Shown: positions 1 to 5,341, counted from the first letter of the stretch. The stretch is DNA of 5,422 nt from CAZBPZ01 sp964493955 (GCA_964493955.1 CAZBPZ010000082.1:1-5422); one strand, 5' to 3'. Notes: generated by a model from the letters alone, not told the origin. Numbers and translations are program-made.

Positions 1-36
1 AGGTTGTCGCGGGTTCGAGTCCCGTCTCCCGCTCCA
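1..36 (+). tRNA. tRNA-Gly, 3' part only (window edge)
   Basis: The window opens inside a tRNA. The T arm is complete: a 5-bp stem at 9-13/21-25 (last pair G-U) closes the loop TTCGAGT at 14-20. The 3' acceptor strand CTCCCGC (26-32) is followed by discriminator T33 and an encoded CCA at 34-36. The acceptor implies a 5' strand GCGGGAG, and U73 is the usual bacterial tRNA-Gly discriminator; together they point to tRNA-Gly, probably the GCC isoacceptor. The anticodon lies outside the window, so the tRNA call is firm but the amino acid identity is inferred. Confidence 0.8.
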
Positions 37-46
37 TTAGCTTCGG

Positions 47-76
47 AGCCCGCCTGATGCGGCGGGTTTTCTTCTT
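47..76 (+). terminator. Intrinsic terminator downstream of tRNA-Gly
   Basis: CCCGCC (49-54) pairs perfectly with GGCGGG (61-66) across a 6-base loop, followed at once by TTTTCTTCTT on the plus strand. It starts about a dozen bases after the CCA end of the tRNA and is the classic GC stem plus U-tract form. It probably ends the tRNA-Gly transcript and insulates it from the region to the right. Confidence 0.8.
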
Positions 77-367
77 GTAGAGACCACCTGCCCCGGCAGG
101 AAATAAGGCCAATTACGACCAGCCGCAGCGAGTCCTCCTGCAGTCCATTTCGTGGCTGCCCTGCTGCCACAGGCGGCCGTGCGGTGTTCTCCGGCGTGGT
201 AGCAGGTGCCTGCATTGCGGTACAGGCTGTCGCCGGCAAAGGGCTCGGCTGTCACCATTCCTCCGGCTCTCGTGACTTCTGTGACTACAGGCTTCTCACT
301 CCGGGGAAACTCCCTGCTCTATGCGAATAGTCAATTCGCGGCGAGGGGGCTCCGAAGCCAAACGGCC
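77..367. other. Intergenic stretch with no convincing gene
   Basis: About 290 bases lie between the tRNA terminator and the CRISPR-like repeats. Open frames exist on both strands but none has a recognisable domain together with a well placed ribosome binding site. Small hairpins are visible: CCTGC/GCAGG at 87-91/96-100 and GCGAAT/ATTCGC at 323-328/334-339. The segment 347-358 is an exact inverted copy of 40-51. If the repeats to the right are a true array read on the plus strand, the part nearest position 368 would occupy the leader position. Confidence 0.5.
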
Positions 368-369
368 GT

Positions 370-465
370 GTCGCCCCGGGCGGGGGCGCGGGTTGAAACG
401 AATTGGTCGCCGCTGCTAAGTTCCCTACCCGGGGCTTCGGCCCCGCGCGGGGCGTAGGGTGAAAC
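370..465 (+). CRISPR. Possible relic CRISPR mini-array: two type I-C-like repeats and one spacer
   Basis: Repeat 1 (370-399) begins GTCGCCCC, contains a 6-bp stem CGCCCC/GGGGCG (372-377/383-388) with a 5-base loop, and ends GGTTGAAAC. This is the layout of type I-C repeats (GTCGC start, GC hairpin, ATTGAAAC-like end). Repeat 2 (436-465) is degenerate: stem GCCCC/GGGGC (440-444/449-453), end GGGTGAAAC, 21 of 30 positions identical without gaps. The GAAAC ends are exactly 66 bases apart, which matches a repeat of about 32 plus a spacer of about 34. The better copy comes first and the worn copy last, as expected for the trailer end of an array read on the plus strand. No cas gene or third repeat is seen, so this could be a remnant, an orphan mini-array, or chance similarity of GC-rich hairpins. 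Confidence 0.42.
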
Positions 466-487
466 GGCTAGCCGGTGTTCCTCCCGG

Positions 488-1072
488 TCAGGTCGTGGCC
501 AGCCGCCGGCCCATGTTGTAGGCCTGCGCCATCACTTCCTCGTTGGCCCGTATTTCCCCGGGCCGGGACGCGCTCCCGTAGAGGATACGGATTGGCGGGG
601 AGCCAAGGTAGGTAAATGCGTCCTGGAAGGTGCGGATGGCGTTGACAGCCCCCGAGCTGAAGGGGTCGCGGCCGCCGCCTACCAGGATGATGCCGATGCG
701 CTTGTTGCGGAAGGGTACCCCTTCAAACTGGCTTTCCTCCGCTCCCCAGAGGCCGTACCAGCGGTCCATGAAGAGCTTCGTCTGCGAGGAGAAGCTGAAC
801 CAGTACACCGGGCTGGCGATTATGAGCACGTCCGCCTGGCGCAGACCGGGGTAGAGGCGTTGCATGTCGTCCTTGATGATGCACCCCTGGCTCTTGCGGC
901 CCTTGCAGGCGTCGCAGGCGTCGCAGGGACGTATGTCCAGCTCGTGAAGGCGGAACATTGCGACACTGGCGCCCGCCTCGCGGGCACCGTCGGCGGCCCT
1001 CTGGGCAAGGATGGTGCTGTTGGCCTCCTTCCTGGGGCTGCCCAGTGCAATAAATACGTTCCTGGCTGTCAT
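488..1072 (-). CDS. Flavodoxin-fold NAD(P)H/FMN oxidoreductase, iron-sulfur flavoprotein (Isf) type
   Basis: The 194-residue protein carries the FMN phosphate loop GSPRKEANS at residues 11-19 after a hydrophobic first strand, and the flavin-site segment ASPVYWFSFSSQTKLFMDR at 86-104 typical of the NADPH-dependent FMN reductase family. Four cysteines, C50, C53, C56 and C64, form CX2CX2CX7C, which fits the compact [4Fe-4S] motif of Isf-type flavoproteins. Such cytoplasmic proteins pass electrons from ferredoxin or NAD(P)H through the cluster and FMN to acceptors such as quinones, oxygen or peroxide; the acceptor here is unknown. The ATG has GGAGG (1078-1082) five bases upstream, which fixes the start. 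It lies 58 bases downstream of the AhpD-fold gene on the same strand, so the two are probably cotranscribed. No signal peptide or membrane segment is seen. The family is certain; the iron-sulfur cluster is inferred from the cysteine spacing. Confidence 0.9.
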   Translation of the reverse strand: MTARNVFIALGSPRKEANSTILAQRAADGAREAGASVAMFRLHELDIRPCDACDACKGRKSQGCIIKDDMQRLYPGLRQADVLIIASPVYWFSFSSQTKLFMDRWYGLWGAEESQFEGVPFRNKRIGIILVGGGRDPFSSGAVNAIRTFQDAFTYLGSPPIRILYGSASRPGEIRANEEVMAQAYNMGRRLATT

Positions 1073-1095
1073 CTCGGCCTCCGCTAGTTATCTGT

Positions 1096-1131
1096 GCCTT
1101 CCCGGTGGCGGTCCCGTCCGTTCGGGAAGGC
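1096..1131 (-). other. Intercistronic stem-loop between the AhpD-fold and flavoprotein genes
   Basis: GCCTTCCCG (1096-1104) and CGGGAAGGC (1123-1131) form a perfect 9-bp stem with an 18-base loop. On the minus strand the stem starts at the last base of the TAG stop of the upstream gene and ends shortly before the ribosome binding site of the downstream gene. There is no U-tract, so it is not a standard terminator. It could protect or mark a processing point in the shared mRNA, or partly attenuate transcription. Confidence 0.5.
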
Positions 1132-1655
1132 TAGTCCTCCTCCAGTTCCACGTCCAGCGCTACAAGGAAACGGCTCACCATGCCGTAGTAGCCAATCGCC
1201 ACCGTCAGCTCCACTATGGCGTGCTCGCTCAGGTGTTTCTTCAGGGTGGCAAAGACCTCGTCATTCACCTGCACCTTTTCCACGGCGTCCGTGTAGGCGA
1301 GCACAGCGCGCTCTACCTCGTTGAAGAGGGGCGAGTTCTGCCAGTCGTGAAGGGCCTCTATCTGCTCCAGGCTCAGGCCGGCGCGCCGGCCGATGACGGT
1401 ATGCTGGGCGAACTCGTACCTTGAGCCAAGCATGGCGCCCACCCGCAGGACGGCCAGTTCACGCAGCCGGGGTGGTAGCTCCTCACCCTTGAGCAGCGAG
1501 TTGCCCAGGCGCTGCCAGTTAAGGCCGATGTAAGGGCAGTGCCCCAGCACCTTGTAGAGGTTGATGAGCCGCTGCCCCCGCTCGGCTATCTTGCGGTAAA
1601 GGTCCTCCACCATGGGGTGGCCTTGTCCCTTTTCCACGAAGCTAACGCGTGCCAT
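1131..1655 (-). CDS. Carboxymuconolactone decarboxylase / AhpD-fold family protein without CxxC
   Basis: This 174-residue, mostly helical protein matches the CMD/AhpD-like fold. The core is LPPRLRELAVLRVGAMLGS (60-78), leading into YEFAQHTVIGRRAGLS (80-95), then the helices of 114-125 (VERAVLAYTDAV) and 144-165 (EHAIVELTVAIGYYGMVSRF). In peroxidase-type AhpD relatives the region before the conserved histidine carries a redox CxxC; here it reads RYEFAQH, with E81 and H85 retained but no cysteine pair. The only cysteine is C40. A thiol peroxidase role is therefore unlikely, and the real reaction (a lyase, isomerase or hydrolase-like step on a small organic acid or aromatic) is unknown. The ATG is supported by GGAGG at 1660-1664, four bases upstream. 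It sits just upstream of the flavoprotein gene, downstream of a candidate promoter and a large palindrome. Family assignment is strong, function open. Confidence 0.9.
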   Translation of the reverse strand: MARVSFVEKGQGHPMVEDLYRKIAERGQRLINLYKVLGHCPYIGLNWQRLGNSLLKGEELPPRLRELAVLRVGAMLGSRYEFAQHTVIGRRAGLSLEQIEALHDWQNSPLFNEVERAVLAYTDAVEKVQVNDEVFATLKKHLSEHAIVELTVAIGYYGMVSRFLVALDVELEED

Positions 1656-1680
1656 TCTCCCTCCAGCGTATTCGCGGTAC

Positions 1681-1715
1681 TAGTCTGGCCGGCGGCATTG
1701 CCGCCGGCCAGACTA
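1681..1715. repeat. Perfect 35-base palindrome, 15-bp stem with 5-base loop
   Basis: The arms 1681-1697 and 1699-1715 are exact reverse complements around a single central T at 1698. As RNA this folds into a 15-bp stem (TAGTCTGGCCGGCGG and its complement) with a 5-base loop. It lies between the stop of the RND gene and the start of the AhpD-fold gene. Neither strand continues into a U-tract. It may end RND transcription without a classical tail, act as an operator for the adjacent promoter, or form a protective 5' stem on the mRNA of the next two genes. Confidence 0.75.
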
Positions 1716-1743
1716 ATATAGCACCTGGCACCGGCCCGGCCAA
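1715..1743 (-). promoter_or_regulatory. Candidate sigma-70-type promoter for the AhpD-fold and flavoprotein genes
   Basis: On the minus strand TTGGCC (1743-1738) is followed after 17 bases by TATATT (1720-1715), matching the consensus at 4 of 6 and 5 of 6 positions with ideal spacing. Transcription would begin near 1708, inside the palindrome at 1681-1715, about 50 bases upstream of the ATG at 1655. The -10 element shares a base with that palindrome, so a protein bound there would block the promoter. Read-through from the RND gene could also supply transcript. Confidence 0.5.
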
Positions 1744-1757
1744 CTGCTGGCTCGGGG

Positions 1758-4700
1758 TTAGGCGTGGCCGGCGGTGCTTTTTGGTATGCGGGTTACCATG
1801 GCGTATATCACGGGGATGACAAGCAGTGTTAGCGCGGTGGAGCTGAAGAGGCCGCCGATGACCACGGTTGCTAGCTCGGCCGCCATGAGGACGCCCTCTC
1901 CCAGCCCGAAGGCCAGCGGCACCATGGCTATCATCGTGGTCAGGGCCGTCATCAGGATGGGGCGCAGGCGGGTACGTGCCCCATCCACCAGCGCCTGCTC
2001 AGGGGCAACACCACCCCGCCGTAGCTGCTCCACCACGGCAATAAGGACGACAGCATTGGTCAGCACGATGCCCACCAGCATCAGGATGCCCATCAGGGCG
2101 GAGACACCCAGCGGCCGCCCGGCAACCAGCAGGCCCAGCATGGCCCCGATTGAGGCCAGCGGCAGGCTGACCATGATGATGAGCGGGTTGCGGAAAGAGC
2201 GGAAGGTGAAGATAAGGACGATGTAGGCCAGCACCACGGCGGCCGGGATGGCAATGAACATCGCCGAGAAACTCTTGCGCATGTCTTCGGCGATGCCTCC
2301 GGTGCTGATTTCCACCCCCTCCGGCAGCTCCATGTCCGCTACCTCGGCCTGGATGGCCAGGGTGGCGGCCCCCACGTTTTCGTCCCCCACCCGGGCGGAG
2401 ATGGTGGCGGCTATCTTACCGTCAACGCGCGGGATGAACGGCAGCTGGTCGGCCAGGGTCACGGTGGCCAGGTCTCCCAGGCGTATCTTCTGGGGAAAGC
2501 CCACCGGCAGTTGCTCGGCTGTGGCCGGGCTGGTAATACGGTCGGCTACGCCCTGGACGAAGAGCTGGCGCGGGGTACCGTCGAGCGTGGCCTGCCCCAC
2601 GGTGGCTCCTGCCTGGAGCATGAAGAACTCCTGCTGCAGTTGCTGGAGCTGCGCCAGCGGCAGGCCCAGGCTCATAGCCTTGGTGACATCCGGCGTGATG
2701 ACAAGGCCTGGCCGCGGGTGTGGCAGTTCAAGCCTGATATTGGTGAGCTGTTGCAGGGCGCGGCGGTGGGCCTCCGCCCGGCGGCCGGTGACCGAGCCAC
2801 CGGACTCCAGCCGTGCTACCAGCTGCTCGGCGCTGGCCCTGACGTCATCGTAATTGTCACCCCGTACGGTTACCTCGATTCCCTGGGCCATCCCGCTGGA
2901 CATGGCTTCCAGGGGGGCGGCGATGATGCGGCCGGTGCTGGTGATGTTGGCCATCTCGCCATTAAGGGCAGCTGCCAGTTGCGTGACATCGGTGCCGGGG
3001 GCGGTCAGCACCCGGATGTTGGCGGTATTGCCGGCAGCGGGTTCAACCAGCATGCCGGAGGGGCTGCTGCCCGAGCCGGTGAGGGTGTTGAAGGTGGTCA
3101 CTTCCGGGTGCGAGGCCAGCACCGCTTCAACCGCCCGGGTAACCTCGCCCATGGTGGCGGGGCTGGTACCCTCGGGCAGTTCAATATCCACCGTGAGGAT
3201 GTTGGTGTTCATCTCCGGCAGGAACGTGGTGCCAACCACCGGTACAATCATGAAGCTAGCGAGGAAGAGTACCAGGGCGATTGATACGGTGGCGGCGCGG
3301 TGACGCAGGCACCAGCGCAGGAGGCGGGAGTACCACCGCAGGTACCAGGTATCACTTGGCTTACGAGCTGCAGCACGTGGTACGAGGTAGCCTGCCAGGA
3401 CCGGTACGACCGTCAGGGCAATAAGGAGGCTACCTATCAGGGCATAGGTTATTGTCAGCCCGAAGGGGATGAACATCTCACCCACGATACCACCCACGAA
3501 TATCAGCGGCACGAAGATGACAACGGTGGCAATGGTGGACGATGTTATCGGGCCAACCACCTCGCGCGTCCCGTTGATGGCCGCCGTGAAGAAAGGCTCG
3601 CCCTCCTGCATACGGCGGAAGAGCACCTCCAGGATGACGATGCTGTTGTCAATGACGCGGCCCACCGCAATCACCATGGCTCCCAGGGTCAGGATGTTGA
3701 TGGTGATGTTGGTGGCCCGCATTATCAGGAAGCCGATGAGCAGGCTGAGCGGGATTGAGACGGCTGTCACCAGCGAGGCACGGAAGGCCGCCAGGAAGAT
3801 GAAGACCACCACGATGGCCAGGGCGCTGCCGAGGAGGGCGTTGTTGGTAAGGTCGCTGACACTGGCCTCGATGTACTCTGACTGGTCAAGGATGATGGAT
3901 ATCTGCAGACCTTCGGGCAGGGTGCGGGAGAGTTCGGCCGCGGCGTCGATGACGGCGTTGGCAGTGGTAACGGTGTTGGCTCCTGCCTGCCTGGTGACGC
4001 TGATGTTAACGCTGGGGCGGCCGTTGGTGCGGCTGATGGTGGCCCCCGGCGGGGTCCCCAGCGAGACCTCGGCAATCTGGGCCAGGGTAAGGCCGTCAGG
4101 GGAGATGATGGCCTGCCGGACGGCCTCGATTGAGTCGAACGGCGCCCGGGACAGGCTGGCTGACAGCTGTGCCATCGAGACATTGTGCTGCCCCATCTTC
4201 GCCGGGTCCGGGCTCACCAGTACCTTGTCACCGGTGCCACCCTGCACGCTGACGCTGAAGACGCCTTCCAGTTTCTCCAGGGCCGGGACGACCTCATCGA
4301 GTGCAATCTGGCGCAGGGCCTCGGTCGGCATATCACCGTGCAGGCTGAGAATCACCACCGGCATGACGGTCAGGTCGATCGGGTAGATACGCGGGTTCTC
4401 TTCCAGGCCGGGAATGGTGGCCGTGGCCGACCTCACGGCGGCCGGTAGCTCCACCTCCGCCAGCCTCTCGGCCAGCTCGGCGTTAATCTTCTCCATGTTG
4501 GAGCCGTACTCGAACATCAGGAAGACGACCGACTGGTTGGCGTAGGACGTGGAGAAGGTATGGTTAAGGTCAGGCATGTCGGCCACGGCTTGTTCTATCG
4601 GCACGGTGACCTCTTCGGCCACGGTCTCCGGCTGGGCTTGCGGGTACACGGTGATGATGGTTGTCATGGGGAGGCTGATGTCTGGCAGGAGCTCCATTTT

Positions 4701-4799
4701 CAGGGTCAGGAGTGCCCAGACGGATGCCCCGGTAACGGCAGCGGTAATGAGCAGGGTAAGCCAGCGCTTTTTCAGGGCAAGACGAGTCAGCCAGGTCAT
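1758..4799 (-). CDS. RND-family efflux transporter permease (HAE1/SwrC-like)
   Basis: This 1013-residue protein has the full RND layout. TM1 lies at about 12-33, followed by ELLPDISLP (36-44) and a large external domain. TM2-TM7 lie at about 322-339, 343-360, 367-390, 420-441, 446-473 and 503-523, followed by a second external domain. TM8-TM12 lie at about 846-866, 872-893, 896-922, 946-967 and 976-1003. In TM4 the proton-relay pair of AcrB (D407-D408) reads I383-D384-N385, keeping one aspartate. In TM10, GIVLTNAVVL (910-919) has T914 where AcrB has the essential lysine, as in Gram-positive SwrC-type pumps. RPILMT (946-951) precedes TM11. The pump should export hydrophobic or amphiphilic compounds using the proton gradient; the substrate is unknown. 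The ATG overlaps the regulator stop (ATGA) and has GGAGG at 4808-4812, eight bases upstream. No fusion protein or outer-membrane channel gene is nearby. Residues 665-680 look like a family-atypical insertion. Confidence 0.96.
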   Translation of the reverse strand: MTWLTRLALKKRWLTLLITAAVTGASVWALLTLKMELLPDISLPMTTIITVYPQAQPETVAEEVTVPIEQAVADMPDLNHTFSTSYANQSVVFLMFEYGSNMEKINAELAERLAEVELPAAVRSATATIPGLEENPRIYPIDLTVMPVVILSLHGDMPTEALRQIALDEVVPALEKLEGVFSVSVQGGTGDKVLVSPDPAKMGQHNVSMAQLSASLSRAPFDSIEAVRQAIISPDGLTLAQIAEVSLGTPPGATISRTNGRPSVNISVTRQAGANTVTTANAVIDAAAELSRTLPEGLQISIILDQSEYIEASVSDLTNNALLGSALAIVVVFIFLAAFRASLVTAVSIPLSLLIGFLIMRATNITINILTLGAMVIAVGRVIDNSIVILEVLFRRMQEGEPFFTAAINGTREVVGPITSSTIATVVIFVPLIFVGGIVGEMFIPFGLTITYALIGSLLIALTVVPVLAGYLVPRAAARKPSDTWYLRWYSRLLRWCLRHRAATVSIALVLFLASFMIVPVVGTTFLPEMNTNILTVDIELPEGTSPATMGEVTRAVEAVLASHPEVTTFNTLTGSGSSPSGMLVEPAAGNTANIRVLTAPGTDVTQLAAALNGEMANITSTGRIIAAPLEAMSSGMAQGIEVTVRGDNYDDVRASAEQLVARLESGGSVTGRRAEAHRRALQQLTNIRLELPHPRPGLVITPDVTKAMSLGLPLAQLQQLQQEFFMLQAGATVGQATLDGTPRQLFVQGVADRITSPATAEQLPVGFPQKIRLGDLATVTLADQLPFIPRVDGKIAATISARVGDENVGAATLAIQAEVADMELPEGVEISTGGIAEDMRKSFSAMFIAIPAAVVLAYIVLIFTFRSFRNPLIIMVSLPLASIGAMLGLLVAGRPLGVSALMGILMLVGIVLTNAVVLIAVVEQLRRGGVAPEQALVDGARTRLRPILMTALTTMIAMVPLAFGLGEGVLMAAELATVVIGGLFSSTALTLLVIPVIYAMVTRIPKSTAGHA

Positions 4800-5098
4800 G
4801 GTGCAGTCCTCCGGGAACGGGTAGTGGTACGGCGGCCTTCTTTCGGCCTGTCAGACTGTACGACACGCTGTATCTGGGACAGCGCGGCCGTGACGTCGGC
4901 CAGTATCTCGGTGGCCTCCTCAAGCTTGATGAACAGCAGGATACGGCGGTCCGGGCCACCAAAGGCCAGCAGCTTGCTGGCCGGCTCAATACCCATCTCG
5001 CGGCGGGCCTCGGCCGGGATGGCTACCTGGCCCCGCTCGCCTACGGTGACAGAGCCGTAGAACTTGGGTATCTTTTCGGTGACGGTCCTGGTAAGCAT
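4796..5098 (-). CDS. SpoVT/AbrB-type (MazE-like) DNA-binding regulator
   Basis: The protein is 100 residues from the chosen start. Residues 15-58 form an AbrB swapped-hairpin domain: GSVTVGERGQVAIPAEAR (15-32) has the conserved GQVAIP core and REMGIEP turn, followed by KLLAF and ILLFIK strands. A helix (about 59-80) may support oligomerisation. The tail from 84 to 97 is very basic (R84, K86, R89, R90, R94, R96, R97) and may contact DNA. ATG at 5096-5098 is chosen over an in-frame GTG at 5170 because AGGAGGT (5105-5111) sits ideally before it and the GTG start would lie upstream of the predicted transcription start. The stop overlaps the pump ATG by ATGA, and the pump's ribosome binding site lies in the codons of this basic tail, so the two are very probably coupled. 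By context it is a local regulator of the pump; repression is inferred. No toxin gene adjoins it, so an antitoxin role is unlikely. Confidence 0.9.
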   Translation of the reverse strand: MLTRTVTEKIPKFYGSVTVGERGQVAIPAEARREMGIEPASKLLAFGGPDRRILLFIKLEEATEILADVTAALSQIQRVVQSDRPKEGRRTTTRSRRTAP

Positions 5099-5104
5099 AT
5101 ACGG

Positions 5105-5111
5105 ACCTCCT
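5105..5111 (-). promoter_or_regulatory. Strong ribosome binding site fixing the regulator start
   Basis: The minus strand reads AGGAGGT, a full match to the 16S anti-Shine-Dalgarno, with seven bases between GGAGG and the ATG at 5098. It rules for the 100-residue form of the AbrB-type protein over a 124-residue form from a GTG. Confidence 0.85.
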
Positions 5112-5135
5112 GGGCAGGGTGCGGTGCCGGCACAC

Positions 5136-5165
5136 ATGATATACATACTATAACGTGTATTGCAT
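5136..5165. promoter_or_regulatory. Candidate operator: imperfect 10-bp inverted repeat over the regulator promoter
   Basis: ATGATATACA (5136-5145) and TGTATTGCAT (5156-5165) are inverted copies matching at 8 of 10 positions, with perfect inner arms ATACA/TGTAT and a 10-base centre. The element is AT-rich within GC-rich surroundings and covers the -10 box and most of the -35/-10 spacer of the promoter at 5147-5175. Binding would block RNA polymerase. Autoregulation by the AbrB-type protein encoded just downstream is the natural inference. Confidence 0.5.
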
Positions 5166-5175
5166 ACCACCTCAA
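5147..5175 (-). promoter_or_regulatory. Sigma-70-type promoter for the regulator-pump operon
   Basis: The minus strand has TTGAGG (5175-5170), exactly 17 bases, then TATAGT (5152-5147), close to consensus in both boxes (4 of 6 and 5 of 6). Transcription should start near 5140, giving a leader of about 40 bases before the ATG at 5098, with the strong ribosome binding site inside it. Confidence 0.7.
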
Positions 5176-5311
5176 GGGCTGGTCTGGTTGCGCTTCAGGC
5201 TAGGGTTAATAAGATTTGGTACCGTCGTGGGGTGGGAGTGTGCTTCCCCGGCGGGAAGGAGTCGCAACCGGGCCAGGTGGCCGGCAAGGTGCCTTATGTG
5301 CGGTTTGAAAA

Positions 5312-5341
5312 TTGACCGGCCGGCGGCTTGCCGGATATAAT
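5312..5341 (+). promoter_or_regulatory. Near-consensus promoter of tRNA-Lys
   Basis: TTGACC (5312-5317) and a perfect TATAAT (5336-5341) are 18 bases apart on the plus strand. Start of transcription near 5348 leaves a short leader of about 16 bases before the mature tRNA 5' end at 5365. The strength fits a stable-RNA gene. The spacer is GC-rich and partly palindromic (CCGGC/GCCGG at 5320-5324/5330-5334), which is unusual between promoter boxes. Confidence 0.8.

Noticed and set aside
37..258. Minus-strand open frame of 73 codons with several Cys and His residues
   Set aside because: Its GGAGG lies too close to the ATG, it runs through the tRNA terminator, no domain is recognisable, and the frame has no promoter I can support.
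206..457. Plus-strand open frame of 83 codons across the CRISPR-like repeats
   Set aside because: The translated repeat gives the PRAGARVET-type string typical of false ORFs read through CRISPR repeats, and no ribosome binding site precedes it.
2511..3284. Long plus-strand open frames antisense to the pump gene, including this one and 3469-4386
   Set aside because: They are mirror frames of a GC-rich, strongly conserved RND gene; the protein sequences are low in recognisable motifs and follow the antisense pattern.
4796..5098. Antitoxin of a MazE-type toxin-antitoxin pair
   Set aside because: The neighbour is an RND pump rather than a MazF or PIN toxin, and no small toxin frame is seen on either side.
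5099..5170. N-terminal extension of the AbrB-type protein from a GTG at 5170
   Set aside because: It would start within the -35 box, upstream of the predicted transcript start, and lacks the strong ribosome binding site that precedes the ATG at 5098.
5243..5258. Hairpin CTTCCC/GGGAAG with a 4-base loop as a terminator or riboswitch
   Set aside because: There is no U-tract on either strand and no gene ends nearby; a 6-bp stem is easily found by chance at this GC content.
5155..5340. Plus-strand open frame of 61 codons before tRNA-Lys
   Set aside because: It runs through the tRNA-Lys promoter boxes, has no ribosome binding site and no recognisable domain.
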